This document shows positions 1-12,935 of a DNA stretch of 64,000 nucleotides, one piece after another. The notes beneath the pieces are model-generated. The model was not told the origin of the DNA. It searched no databases and saw only the letters and a list, made by a program, of their open reading frames with translations. The stretch lies in assembly GCA_030544235.1 (NCBI GenBank), contig CM060470.1:22756356-22820355 (forward strand), in the 5' to 3' direction. How positions within the stretch are numbered: position 1 is the first letter of the stretch; each line of letters starts with the position of its first letter. A program made the translations under genes and the position numbers. Origin of the DNA: Lepturacanthus savala (Eukaryota > Chordata > Actinopteri > Scombriformes > Trichiuridae).

Positions 1-3000
1 AATCATTAGGTCATCAGAGTCAAACACAGCTATCAGAGTATTGCATTAAGAATTCATCACAGAGATAGTGTTTGTTAAACAGCATGGAACAGCTACACAG
101 GAGTTATACATTTTACAGGCTGTATGAAAACCTTTTTATAAACAAAATCAGAAATTACACAGCATTTTCCTTGACATGTGGGACTGCGCATGTCAAGGAA
201 ACTTGAAGAGTGCGGTCTCATTTGTACTTGTCCCTCAAAAATGAATCAGTAAATTAAATATATTATACGGCCAAGTAGGCTCTTCCTCAGACTACAAATC
301 TGAAATGGCACCCACCCTCTCCTAAATACAACCTCCCTTCAAGCCACCATCTTGAAAACCCAACAAAACCTTATCTGCTAATATTGAGTTTCAGAATCTC
401 AAAGAAAAGTGAAATTGCGGAAAATTTTCGTAATTGATTTTTGGTCGCTTAATTGCTGTCCGTTTTGCAACGTTGTTTTTTTCTGAGAAGTGTTTGTTTT
501 TCTTTTAGAAAAAAGTAGGAAAAGCAACACATCAAAAAAAAACTTCAAAGCCAGACAAATGAGATATATTTAAGAACCATTATACAAACTCATTATTTGA
601 GAAATCCTTGTTCATGCCCCCTGGAAACAAACATTTCCAGTGGACAAGCCAAATGACTTTCTTTTTCCTGACAAATATTGATATTACCCCCTCTTTGACT
701 ACGAAATAGACATGAAATGTCATTTTGCTTTTCAGTGATATGTGTATTGAAGCTGATCCCACAGGACTCTGATATCTAAATTTCATATATTTTCATCTGT
801 TGAGATAGTTTATGGTAAACATCTAGTAGTGGAGTCAATGCTTATTTCCAGTAGAGTGGTAACGTAGTGTGAGGAGAATACAGGGATTTACTGTTAGAAA
901 CTATAGCTGGATATTAAAGTGTTGAATAGCAGTTCAAGTGGTTTTAGATGTTTTTGATGCAAAAAGACACCTTTAAAGCTAAGATAATTCTAAATAAATA
1001 TCAACAGAAAATAACCCAATATTTGTTTTTGTGTTAAATAATAATGGCTTTGTGTGAATATCTCTAAAAAAGTGAATTACAGAATGCATCAAATTTATGC
1101 AAATAAAAACAATGAAAATACAAGTATACAAAAGTATAATATATGTAGAGTAAATACTAAACTAGTGTAACTGATGCATCAGTCTTCTCATGTTTTTCCA
1201 TGCATGGAAATATTCAGTAGTTCAAAGCAAGATTTTGTTCTGTTAAATTGGACATAATATTTAATTTATAGTTACAAGTTTATTTGTCCCTGTGAAGTTA
1301 GTGTTATTATCATTAATGACTTATGGAAAACCTTCTCCATCTTAATCAGTACTCACCACCTACAAAAATCACGAATGAAGATGGCATCAACTGTTTTTCA
1401 GCCTTCAAAATATGTCGATATGCTGTTAAAAGTTTATATAACACAGTGATATATGAGATTGATAAATTGAACTTCCAGAGGAAATCATCTTTGTTTTCTG
1501 AAAATCCACATTATTGCATTTGCTACCGAGGGAGCAAATGTCTCTGGAGGACAAATTTGTTATATCTGATTTGATCAAATTGATCAGTGAACTGTCAGTC
1601 TCACCGCTATGATGAGCCTTATGCAGGCTCATCAACCGAGAAGGGGACAGATTTACCTTGGGAAATAGGCACAGCGCATCCATTTATACCAATAAGCCCA
1701 TTCTTGAATGTTAAATTACCTTCTGCCTACACAGTCCCCCACTAAGAATGGCCAGAAAAGCATAGAGCATCACTCTCAGTATCGGCTGTTTGGCAATAAA
1801 AAATAAACATGTAGGATGTCAAATGCAAATACTCAAAATATCCCACTACTCTCTTACTAAAAAGGTTTTATTCACTGGCACCAGATATGTGTGTATTTAT
1901 ATGAAATTATTCATAATCTACAGAGACTTTTAATACATTTTTATGCCTCTGTGCTGTGGCCAGAGGGAAAATATTTCCAGATTTGCCTGTGCATTCATCT
2001 GTCTCTCCGTCCGTCCGTCCGTCTGTCTCAATCCCATAAACATGACATCTAAGAAACACATTGTGGGAGAATTTCTTCAAATCTGTCACAAATGTCCAAG
2101 AGACTAAAGGTCCAACTAATTATATTTCAGTGATTAAAGGTCAAGGTCGCTGTGACCTCACATCCGTCCCATTCTTTGGTTGATGCAGTTTCTTTGGGGG
2201 AAGACTGGAGGGAATTTCATTACATGTGGCACAAATGTCAGATTCAATAATGAATTGGTTATAATTTAGTGGTCAAAAGTCAAGGTCACTTCACAAAACA
2301 TGGTTTAGCTATAACTCAAGAATCCATAAGCTAATTATGTCTGCTTGTTAACTGCAACTTGACTGGTTGGTATACTGTACAATCAAGTGGTAGTGGCCAA
2401 TACAAGTGGTAATTCAAATTGTACGGCACCTTTAAAAAACACTCAAAGATACTTCAAGTGACACTTTTGAGGCATAAACCTGTACTTCCTTTATATTTTT
2501 GTGAAAACACTTAGGCCTGGCTCTAGCCAAATCAGAAATTGTTTCATTTCTTTACTGTTGCACAATAAAAAAAACAACAAAAAATTGGTAATAAATAAGA
2601 CAGACTGACCATTTAACACACTGACATGAAATATTAAGTTATGTATAAGTGTCATTTTGTTGAGTATCTTGGGATTTTCTTATTCTGTGTCTCATTCAGT
2701 TTATCCATTTGTTCGGTAGCAGCAAGATGATTTCAGTGAATTAATTAGGTTACATTTTTAACCCCCAGCTCAAAATATTTAGTAGGCAAATTATTTCCTC
2801 AGGGAATATTTTTAATCAGTTGCTATTTTAGTAGAGAGCTTTGACAGAAAGCAGCTGTGTGGTAGGAAATGTGTATTTAAATGATATGCAGTGTTCTCAG
2901 AGACTGATCCATGAGCAGAGGGAGGAGCAACAATTTACAAAATTTGCACAGGATCAGCTCCCGTCCTGTATGTGTGTGACCCTTACGATGCGTCATGCAG

Positions 3001-4202
3001 AAAAGCTGCATCCTTCAGCCTCGCCTGAACCACAGTACATCAGGGTAAATGATGCTGTGCCCTTGAAACGGCTCGTGTGATAATCCAAGATTAGTGTGTG
3101 TGAGTGGGTGTGGGTGTTTGTGCAGAGAGAGTAAATGAGAGTGCACATGTTGGCTATTTGTGAGTTTGTGCAAAAAGAGAGCAAGAGAGTGTCTGCGTGC
3201 ATCTGCAGAGAATTCTAACGTTTGAGAAGTGAGAGCCGGCTCATGTTGGGCTAATGTTATGTCAATCAGTGTTTTGTCAATTGACTAATTACTTAATTCA
3301 TCGGCAGCGATTATATGTGATTGTTTGTGTGTGGTTTCTGTCTCTTTGTCTTACGTATGTCTTTCTTATATTTCACCACCTGTTACTAAACATTTCCCTC
3401 ACTCTCTTTAATATAAACAAAAACAAAAAGTTCCTGAGTCACAGACTCAATGACCAGATCTTTCACCAGGGCATCTGTGCATGTTTTTAAAATATTGTAT
3501 ATAATATAGTTTGTTTCTGTTTCTTATCAATACATACTCTCATGATTCGTAACTGAGCACTATGTGAATGTGATAATCAGCTCCTTATAAGACACAAGTA
3601 TTAGCAAGCAGGATAATGTTTAATAGATAACTAGTCAAAACTGAACAACAATAACGTAACAACTGTTAAAAATGTGCCTTCCTCCTAAATATCTGACATC
3701 TTGTTAGCTTTCTTTTGTGTGGTTTCAAAATCTCAAATCTGGAAATGTGAAGCTTTTCTGTGTCGTACATGACTGTTGATTAGATAAAACAAGATAATTG
3801 AAAACGTCACTTTGGACAATTTATAGACAAAACTTAATTATATAATAATATAATTGATGAATAATAAATAGACAAACTCTTTACTGAAGCAGAAGGATTT
3901 ACTCAGAACCTTCAACATTCATGAATGTTCAGTTAGAAGTAGAAGAATATACAATAGGTCTATATTTGTGAATCGTGTGCTTGAGTATTTGTGAAGGGGC
4001 CCATTGAACTGTTTCTAATTCATAAATGTTCCCCAATGGGTAAATGGTTGTATTGATTTTCAACCCTTCCTGTGAATATGTGTTTATAGGATGAAACTCT
4101 GGACTAACAAAAAAGCCATAAAAGCAAGATTATTTTATTGAAAAGCCTGAAGGTCTTAGACAGATATTGTATTAACCTGCTTGTGTATCTCCTCTCCTCC
4201 AG
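1..4202 (+). other. Upstream part of a DHRSX intron
   Basis: This stretch ends in a pyrimidine-rich tract and the AG acceptor at 4201-4202. I looked for the N-terminal SDR exon (hydrophobic anchor, then the TGxxxGIG cofactor motif) in all frames and did not see it, so the 5' exon or exons probably lie before base 1. The sequence is AT-rich and non-coding. The only structure I can name is a diverged tandem repeat around 1920-2350. Confidence 0.6.
1920..2350. repeat. Diverged interspersed repeat with two tandem units
   Basis: A CCGT/CTGT tetranucleotide run (about 2008-2030) is followed by two related units. The landmark cacaaatgtc occurs at 2087 and again at 2230, a 143-bp period. Each copy continues into a 'ggtcaa(a)(a)gtcaaggtc' block (about 2138 and 2270) and then a 'cac' rich segment. 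The style resembles a dispersed repeat common in fish genomes, but I cannot name the family. Confidence 0.5.
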
Positions 4203-4271
4203 GTGGGAGGGATGAACAGGAGGGTCTGGCAGCCGTCAGAAGGATCTGTGAAGAATACAAAGAGGCCAAAG
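4203..4271 (+). CDS. dhrsx: DHRSX-like SDR, exon A (partial gene)
   Basis: First recognisable exon of a short-chain dehydrogenase/reductase matching vertebrate DHRSX. In vertebrates DHRSX converts polyprenol to polyprenal and dolichal to dolichol at the ER, using NAD and NADPH (established knowledge). The exon is 69 bp, entered in phase 1 and left in phase 1. It reads GRDEQEGLAAVRRICEEYKE followed by AK, the helix after the second beta strand of the Rossmann fold, where the cofactor adenosine ribose is usually read. It aligns by eye with the charged helix before 'VEF..LDLAS' in DHRSX. Acceptor is ccag at 4199-4202 and donor gtacca at 4272. A short exon alone would be weak evidence, but its frame joins exactly to the next exon. 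Confidence 0.85.
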
Positions 4272-5168
4272 GTACCATTGTGAACACGCAGTGAACACAA
4301 ACATACAAATGCTTGTGCATGCATGCACTTTTAGCGTTTCAAGATAAAGGGCAGTGCTGCAGCAGTGTGTCCCTCAGGCTTGTTTTTACAGTCTTAAAAC
4401 ACACACAAACATAACTACACACTTGCAGACAAACACCCCCCACACACAGAGCTTCCATGCTGGCTGTACAATGACAGGAGTGTTAACGATGCACTGTGAG
4501 GAAGCGGCGGATACAACGGGAGTGAGGAGACGAGGGGAAGATGAGTCAAGCACACTGTGTAGGGCAATGTAGACAGGCACATGCAAATAGACTTTTATTG
4601 TAAAATAAAGAAAAAACAGGAAAAGGAGATGGGAGACAGAAGGAGAATTGAAGAACAGAGATGAGAGGTGACCAATGTAGCACTGAAGAGATTTATTACT
4701 CCATTTGACCACAGGTTAAAGTGGTCTCTCTAACTCCCATGCTGAGAAATTGATTCGGGCGACCTTCACAGCGCTATAAATTCCACCATAGTCTCACCAC
4801 TGAGAAGCCTCATAAGTTATCACAAAGCCTTGAGTCTTTAACTTGCACGGTGTCAGTAGCTTTTTACCTCAGGTGATGTGGAGGAATTTCTAAGAAACCA
4901 CTTGATGTGACTGATTAAATAATGATGTGTTAGACTGCATTTACAAAATGACATTTAAAACCCAGTTCGTTGTATATTAAATTTTTTAAAAAAATGGTAG
5001 CACATTTGTAGAAACAGCATCTAAGCACAGAGCCTCTGTCGATTCCCTTGACATTCATTAAGTAACAACTGAGAACTCGCTGTCTACTATTAACAATTCA
5101 AGGCGCCTCTTCCTTCATTTGATTATTTGAAGCAACCATCATGCCTGTAATTTTGTATTCTACATTGA

Positions 5169-6715
5169 CAGTGGACATGTGGTGTGAAAAAGTGTTTGCC
5201 CCCTTCCAAATTTCTTAATTTTTTGCATGTTGGACACACTTAAATGTTTCAAATTATCAAGCAAATGTAAATATAAGTCAAAGACACAAGTAAACACAAA
5301 AATCATTCATTTTAAATGAATGTTTTTATTATTAAGGGAGAAGGAAATCCAAACCTAAATCTATGTGTGAAAAAGTGATTGCCCCCTAAACCTAATAACT
5401 GTTTGGCCCTAAGCAGCGACAAGTGCAATCGAGCATTTGCGATAACACGAGTCAATGAGTCTCTTACTGTGGAGGTATTCTGGCCCACTTATCTTTGCAG
5501 AGTTGCTGTAATTCAGCCACCTTGGAGGGTTTTGGAGCATGAACCGCCTTTTAAAGGTCATGCCACAGCATCTGAATAGGATTCAGGTCAGGACTTTGAC
5601 TAGACTACTACAAAGCCTTCTTTTATTTTTCTTCAGCCATTCAGAGGTGGACTTGCTGCTGTTTTTTGGATCATTGTCCTTTTGCAGAACCCAAGTTCAT
5701 TTTCAGCTTAAGGTCACAAACAGGTGGCTGGACATTCTCCTTCAGGATTTTTTTGTAGACGGCAGAATTCATGGTCCCATTTATCACAACAAGTCAACAG
5801 CCCCAGACTATCACGCGACCACCACCCTATTTTACTCTTGGTATGAGTTTTTTTGTCTGAAACACTTTTTTGCCAGATGTAATGTAACCAACGCCTTCCA
5901 AAAACTTCAATTTTCCAAAGAGTTGTTTCCAAAGGTCTTGAGGATCATTAAGATGTTTTCTGGCAGATTTGAGACGAGCCGTAATGTTCTTTTTGTTCAG
6001 CAGTGGTTTTCTTTTTTAACTCTGCCATGCTGCCATTTTTGCCCAGTCTCATTCTTATGATGGAGTCATGAACACTGACCTTAACTGAAGTAAGTGAGGC
6101 CTGCAGTTCTTTGAATGCTATCTTGGGGTGTTATGCGATATCTTGAATGGGTCGTCACTGCTCTTGGGGTCATTTTATTTGGCTGGCCACTCCTTGGAAG
6201 ATTCATCACTGTTCCATGTTTTCACCATTTGTGAATAATGGTTCTCACTGTGGTTCCCAAAGCTTTAGAAATGGCTTTATTACCTTTTCCAGACTGAAAG
6301 ATCTCAATTAATTTCTGTCTCGTTTGTTCCTGAATTTCTTTAGATCTCAGCATGATGTCTATCTTTTGAGGATCTTTTGGTCCACTTCACTTTGTCAGGC
6401 AGGTCCTGACAAAGGTCCAAGTGATTTTTTTGATTGAGAACAGTCTGGTAGTAATCAGGCCTGTGTGTGGCTAGAGAACTATTGAACTCAGGTGTGATAA
6501 ACTACAGTTATGTTATGTTTTAACAGGGGGGGAATCACATTTTATTTCTCCATTATTAATAAAAAGTTTCATTTAAAAGCTGCATTTTGTGTTGTCTTTG
6601 ACTATTTAATATTGTCTTTGTCTATTTATATTAATATTTAATTTGTTTGATGATCTGAAACATTTAAGTGTGACAAACATGCTGTTTTTTATATTTATAT
6701 CTTTGGCCACTACTG
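5169..6715 (-). mobile_element. Decayed Tc1-like DNA transposon
   Basis: The outer ends are inverted: the left end runs cagtgg.. then 'gtgtgaaaaagtgtttgccc' (5182-5201). The right side holds the inverted 'gatgatctgaaacatttaag' block (about 6651-6670) and closes with ccactactg (6707-6715). A second inner copy of the 'gtgaaaaagtgattgccccc' motif lies at 5367-5387. This double-motif terminal repeat is typical of a common fish Tc1 family. The right outer end is badly eroded. The transposase lies on the minus strand and is broken. The element sits inside the long DHRSX intron, antisense to the gene. Confidence 0.85.
5390..6353 (-). pseudogene. Tc1-like transposase pseudogene
   Basis: Read on the minus strand from the ATG at 6353-6351, the protein begins MLRSKEIQEQTRQKLIEIFQ and continues SGKGNKAISKALG, the N-terminal helix-turn-helix DNA-binding domain of Tc1 transposases. 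An in-frame stop falls soon after the IIHKW segment, and further frameshifts follow. The DDE catalytic part is only recognisable in pieces: the antisense of 'WVLQ', the HTSK region and the LNPIQMLWHDL region near 5570-5590. It cannot encode an active enzyme. Family-typical length is about 340 residues, and the span here is close to full length, so decay was by point changes rather than large deletion. Confidence 0.85.
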
Positions 6716-7036
6716 GTATTTCTTAAAAAAAGAGAAGTTAATTAAATTAAACTTTATCATCATTAAAACTAATTAAAACTATCGACATAAAGATAAGATG
6801 AGCACAGGTGTAAGTGAATTCAGTTTCATTGGTGGAGCTGACCACAGGTTGTAATGCTGTGGTTTGTCTCAGCAGGCTGCAGAGAGCAGCACGAGGCTGT
6901 CTGGGTTCCTGTTTGTGTGTAAGTGGCTGTCAGGTACAGAGACAGCGACCATGTAGCTGGTGTCATTGAAGTCGATTCCGTGGTGGAATTGATTACTTCT
7001 TTTGTAATTGGCAGGCGCTGAGCCATAGGGGACAGA

Positions 7037-7112
7037 GGGGGGGGGGGGACAGAGGAGGGGGATGCTTGTGCACTGTGTGCGTGTGTGTGTGTGTGTGTGT
7101 TTGTGTGTGTGT
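7037..7112. repeat. G-run and (GT)n microsatellite
   Basis: Twelve consecutive G at 7037-7048, then a (GT)n tract with one interruption from about 7075 to 7112. Both lie in the DHRSX intron. Confidence 0.95.
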
Positions 7113-7867
7113 TGGAATGAGATGGTAATGGATTCTCATTAGTATGTGAGGCAGGAGCTTTAAACATCTCTGTCCAAATGCCCTTCCTAGTGTTTGCACA
7201 TTTTGTCTGTTATGGGAAGTGGGAGACAGCTCGTAATATACATGTGGGCTGTACAGGCGGCTCTCAAACCAAGGACCTGCGGTTGCATCAGTTAGGCTCC
7301 TTAAGGGATTACAAAGTGTCATTAGAGAGAATATGTTAATAACAGAAAAAAATGGAATATTCATAGATGTCATTTTGCGCAATTTTGCAAGGCATAATAC
7401 TGGACGCTCCACGATGCTTCCTCAAGTGGTGTCAGACTCATTGTCATAAGTTGTTTTAATGAGATCACTTGAGAGGAGCAGGGTGAAAGGTTAAATTATC
7501 ATTATCATCAATTATCAAGTGTGTGGTGTGTGTGTTTATGTGTGAGGATTTGTGTGTTGTAAAATTCTAGACGCATGTATCAGCAAGACAAATCTGACAC
7601 TCATATGCTATGCCCGTATGCTGCATCCAATATAACAATCTACTCAGTAAGGGTTTTTATTTAGTTTTTTTTTAATTCAACAATTAGTTTTTGATTAATA
7701 AATTGGACTTCACAATGTCAGGTGATAATGAAAAAAATACTTGTTTTCATTGACCGATGTAAGTGCAAAACTCCCAAAATAAATAATGGATAGGTTGTCC
7801 ACATTTTTATGATTCATTTTACATTTGCTGTATAAATCATCAGCAATAAACTTATGCAATTGAACAT

Positions 7868-7935
7868 AATTAGGGCTGTAACTAACAGTTATTTTATTAT
7901 TGATTCATCTGTGGCCCAGAAGACTAAATAAGCCA
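7868..7935. repeat. hAT-type MITE end fragment
   Basis: 'agggctgtaactaacagtta' followed by ttattgattcatctg is the left terminus of a common fish hAT-derived MITE. After about 60 bp the similarity stops, so this is a truncated or eroded copy. Confidence 0.5.
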
Positions 7936-10900
7936 GAGATATATCAGGGATATTTTTTCTTTAAAAATTACTTAATTAATTTAATTAAATTAAATAAAAA
8001 CATATTTAATTGTTTGTGTATACAAGACATAATTGTGTGTGGTTATTTGTGATAGTATGAAAGTAAAGCATTGGTGGCACCAGGGCAGATTTGCAGATTT
8101 TATTTCCTTGTGTCCTTTTCCATTCTCCTTAATCCTACTATATCTCATGTTGTAAGTCGTCTTATCACATTGCTAAATGTGACACAGCAGTATTTTCTCT
8201 GTCATACATTTCATGAATGAAACATGAACTACTGAAAACTGCCAAAAAAAAGTTGGAAAGGAGGATTAATGAGCCCTTGTAATCTGACGTTTCTCACATA
8301 TCAGGCAAAATATGTCTAGAACCATAAACCAGATGAGTCTGATGTGTGTGGAGGTGTGTGTCAACGACTGTTTCTCAACATAATTTTCCTTCTGCCTTCA
8401 GATACTGCAGCAATTTCAATGAATGGAAGTAGAAAGATACTGATGCAGGATGCACTAATAATAATTTATAGATATAAATGCAGGCTTTCCTGCTTAATCC
8501 ACATTAAATATCATTTTGGTGCTGAATGCATATTGGTTGGAGAGATTTATTTATATATTAAACATTATAATTCGAGTCCTGTTTCATCTCCTTAATAAAA
8601 TCAACAGATTAGCAGTGGAATGCAACAACACAGTGAATAGACGTGGTTCAGAGATTCAACGTCGCTGAACTGGAAAAGTATGAAATTTTGAAATGGAAAA
8701 TGTGTAGGAACCCTGGAGCCTCCCACCTGTGCGTTCCGCTCCTCCCACCTGTACACTGTGTGCTCTGCCCCCAGGCACCTAAATACCAAGCAGAGGGGGA
8801 AAAGCAAATTTCAAAAATGCCTCATGACATGGTTACAGATTAGTTCACGTCTGATTAAAAATAAATTTGTCCAATTTATTTCTACCTCAGAAGTGAGCCG
8901 TTGAGGGAGAACACTTGATGATGAGCGGCTAGAACCATGGCGGAGAGAGACAGAGAGAGATGGTGCTATAACTGCCTCTTATTAATAGCCAACTGATTAA
9001 TAAAAATAGAAAAATATTCTCACCAGAAATTTGGCCTCCTGCACAACATTTCTAAGATAATTTTAGATAGGATTTTCAGCTTGACAGACTCCCATTCCTC
9101 CAACACAGCATGCTGGGGTTGACTGAGGCTGCTGCCAGCTTCCTGTCTCCTACATGAGCTGAATACAAAAGTCTGTGTAGGAGCAACCACTGGCACTCTG
9201 CCCAGACCTAATATTCTTGGATATCACTGTGTTGTTTATCAGGAGAGCTTACTTTTCTTGTCTGGGTCTCATTAGAGATGGGTTCAGAGAGGACAGTTCA
9301 TTCATCCTATTTGTAGTTTCACTCTACATTTAGACAGGGTTTTAGATGTGAGAGAAGCTGAAAAAAGGATCTGATACAAACACCACAGAAGGAGTTGCAT
9401 GTGGATTCAGGGAAACATATAACTTGATGAACGTCTTTCACTGTGTAGATCATCTTTCACTGTGTGACTACATTAGGAATGCATTAAAAACATACATATC
9501 AATGTGTTGGTAGGATGTGTGTAATGAAAGATTCTCTTTTCTCAAGAGGAAGAGAAATTTGATGCGATTACCAGCGGTGCATTTTAATATCAGATTTAGG
9601 TGTAAACAGATTTACTGTTGATACACAAGATGCATGTTGAAGCCAGTTGGAAACGGCAGGATTTATGGCAACAGGAGGCAGTTCTACCCCATCATTTTTA
9701 TTTTATTGCTGTTGTAAAGTTATTTGTAACTGAACATTGGGTGAACAAATCCGCCGAGGACGCAGCGGACCCCTGAACGCTCCGTCTGGTGGGTCAACGT
9801 GGTGGTGAAATACTGCAAGCTGGGCTCATGCTGCTACGACGTAATTTCACAGCCAAGCAATACACTGAAATATGTTTCATGAAAACGCCAGCAGATGAAT
9901 ATCGGCCGCAACAAAGTCATTTCAGTTTCATTCACCACAAAGAAAACAGTAGACTCATATTTTGACTGAGGTTTTCAGTGAAATTATAATCATGTTAATG
10001 CTACTTCTGCTGCAGAAGATACCACTGAGATGACTCTTTTCCCATACTATATAACTGATCGTATTCTGTCAAAATGTGTATTATCAGTTCACACTGGAAT
10101 AGTTTTTCATTGAAATACAGAGAGCTGCACTTGGCGGTTAGAGTGGTAACTTTGCCCACATTGACCATTCATGGTCCAGTCGTATATATTTTATGTGTGG
10201 AAGAGAGAATTTAAAGTGGGAAAGGAAGCAGAAAGGAAGCATGAAACCATCCTTTGACTTCCCAAGCCATAAATGTGACATGGTACAATAGTGTCTCGGT
10301 TTGGTTTGGTCATTTTCCCTTCCCCTTCCCTCTACGGGCCCTTTTCACAGCCGACAGTTTGACTTGTCTCAATAGAGAAAGCGCCAGGTGTTACCTCTAA
10401 CATTAACAATGGCTCTGTTCTCATCAGCTGTCCCAGTAAACCATGACAATCTGACAGTGAGACAGCAAACATAGCACCAGGACCTCCGAACTAAAGTGGA
10501 ATTCAGCCATCATTAATTTTAGCATTTGCACCTGTGCTTTTCCTATTGTTACACTTCAATATGTGTGCAATAACATGGTTAATGAACAGAAAAAACAAAT
10601 GAACAATTAAGAATGGGTGTGGAAATTACTCCCCTCATTATAGAAACTATGTATCACATCTGAATCCTTTTGAGTCTTTCCTGCGGCTGCTATTTCAGTT
10701 TATTTTATTCAATTCTCTTGAGCAGTGATGCTTACTTCCCACTTTTTTTTAAAACAGGATTCTACAATAAACGCCACTGCATTCCAGCATATAATTGAGA
10801 CAGGTGTCCATGCTTTTTGATTTGAAACTTGGAGTCAATGGTCCACTGTTTAACTGTGTTTTGTGATTAGCCACAATGCATTTTGTTCAGAGAACTCTGA

Positions 10901-12640
10901 CCATGTCAGTAAACCTAAAATATAATCATTATAGATCTTGCTCTGACTGTGCAGTGTACAAGTAGTTTTAGATTGTTTGAAATGTTATAGAAGAATAACA
11001 TTTGTAATAGAAGAAATGTAATAGAAGAAAACTTAAATCCATCTTAGAATATACACACAAAAAGTGAAACTAGTGAAAAAAGATATGTGAAAACCTAAAA
11101 TATATAGACATAACCTGTAACACTGCACCTTTTGGCTTTTACAATTCTAACAATTCTGTAAAACAAATATCCTCAAATAAGTAACATCAGCTTTAACTCG
11201 CATGTCATTGAAAACTTTTTAACTTTGAAAATGTATTCTTTCTTGTTTTATATAATTGTCTCCTGCACAGCACAGCCTGCAGTTTGCAAGTCCCTCTTCA
11301 CTTCAAAATGTATTTTGTTCAATTGTTGTCTTCACTTGGATGTGTGACTGAGCAGAATGATGCATATGCAGGAAGAAGGTTTCTCTGTGTTCACCTTAAA
11401 TCTGTCTCACACAAACATACACTTTTTACCTTATTGTTATTATAATCATCATTTAAACTATGCTGCTGTCTGCACAACTCTGTGTAGTGTCTTAATGAAA
11501 AAAGCTTGCATATTCATGACTTTTGGATTTTCCAAAAAGGGAAAACGGGTAATTAAACTTTACTGTTGAAAAATCACAATACATACACATTTTTGTATAT
11601 GCATAACAGGTGTCTGAAGGGGAACTGAAGTTAACAGCTCACATAGTTATATTGAGATGGAAACTGAATGGACATGGTGGCTTTAATAAAGCAAGTGTGC
11701 TTTCAAAGGTGGTTCCCGGTGTCACTTTCAAATAATTCCTTTGTCACAAAAGACCTGTCGCTGTGTTTAGCTTCTGAGCTGAGGAAAGTGAACTTTATCG
11801 AGGATCCAGGGGTCTTAATTGAGGGCTGGCAGCAGCCCGGCCCACATCCGATCGATGACATTTCACTCCCAGTGAGACTGGCATGTCTGAAAGGGACTGG
11901 CCCCAAGGGAGGCTGCTCAGGAGAGGACTGACAGGCAGGACACATACAAACACACAGATGTACAATCTCAGGCTAAGGACAAAATTATATTTATATAATT
12001 ATTATTATTTTCAGCATCCTACATACTGTCTGCAGGCATTGACACCCTGTGTATGTGTGGAATGTGTTCTTCAAGCACACTCCAGAAAGTAGTAGAAACA
12101 AAACTACTACATGTGTGTTTTCTGTGTCCTTCCACACAATATATTCAGTCCTTACTGCAAACACACACACATTAGCTTGCTGCTATAATTTCTCTCTCTT
12201 GCTCGCTCTCACACATACAAAAAACGCACTCAGCAGGAGATGAGTGGCGTGGTTTCGAGATAAGGCCGCCATCAGACCTTCATCGGGAACTGCCGCACTC
12301 TCATCTGTCATGGCAGCCTGTCTTGTTATCAGCTCCATCAGCTTCCCCTCCCTCTGCTCCCTCTCAGTCCTCTTCTTGTCATTCTCCATTATATTTGACC
12401 CTCTACTGGTGTACATAGATGCATATGGAGGAACAATATATGATTTTATAGATATAGATCTTCATGGGTCTTCTCTTTTGAATGGACTCATGTTGTAGTA
12501 CTCTGGAAGCAGCTGTAATCCAAAAAAGGATTTGCCATTCTCAAACCAAGAGAAAGAATGAATATGTATATATTCAGTTCATGCCCAGTATTTCCTGCAT
12601 TCATTTAGGTTTTAGGTTGGATTAGGCTCTGAATACGACA
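7936..12640 (+). other. Unique intronic sequence
   Basis: No exon with splice signals, RNA gene or recognisable transposon was seen here. A GC-richer patch at 11780-11930 and another near 9750-9850 stand out against the AT-rich background but carry no protein family I recognise. Confidence 0.5.
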
Positions 12641-12649
12641 GAAAACACT

Positions 12650-12935
12650 GAATTCTATTAAGGCTCCTACTAATAAATACAAATTATCAGTATTAATAGA
12701 TTAAATTGTCCAAAATTTTAATAATTTATTAGTTGTTTGAGTCAGAATGTCAAAAAATGCTGAACAGTACCCAGTATTCCTAAATATTAATTAAACCAGA
12801 TATTCCTGGATTTGCTTCTTAAAAAACTACTTGAAATCTTTAATCGTTTATCAAAATAGTGGTTGGTTAATTTTACAATTCAGTTAATCATTTAATTGAC
12901 TAATTGATTCATCAATTGATTGTTGCATCGCTAAA
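12650..12935. mobile_element. hAT-type MITE, nearly full length
   Basis: The body matches the pattern of the fish 'gctgcaactaa...gattaatcgttg' MITE: an AT-rich left end, 'ttagttgtttgagtcagaat' then gtcaaaaaatg (12730-12761), and a right end 'gactaattgattcatcaatt' then gattgttgcatcgctaa (12898-12934). It has no coding capacity. The terminal repeats are eroded, so exact edges are uncertain by about 15 bp. Confidence 0.65.

Noticed and set aside
5539..6060. 173-codon open frame on the plus strand
   Set aside because: It is the antisense of the decayed Tc1-like transposase; its residues match no family.
11668..11931. 87-codon open frame in the DHRSX intron
   Set aside because: No family and no good splice sites; kept only as a GC-richer intronic patch.
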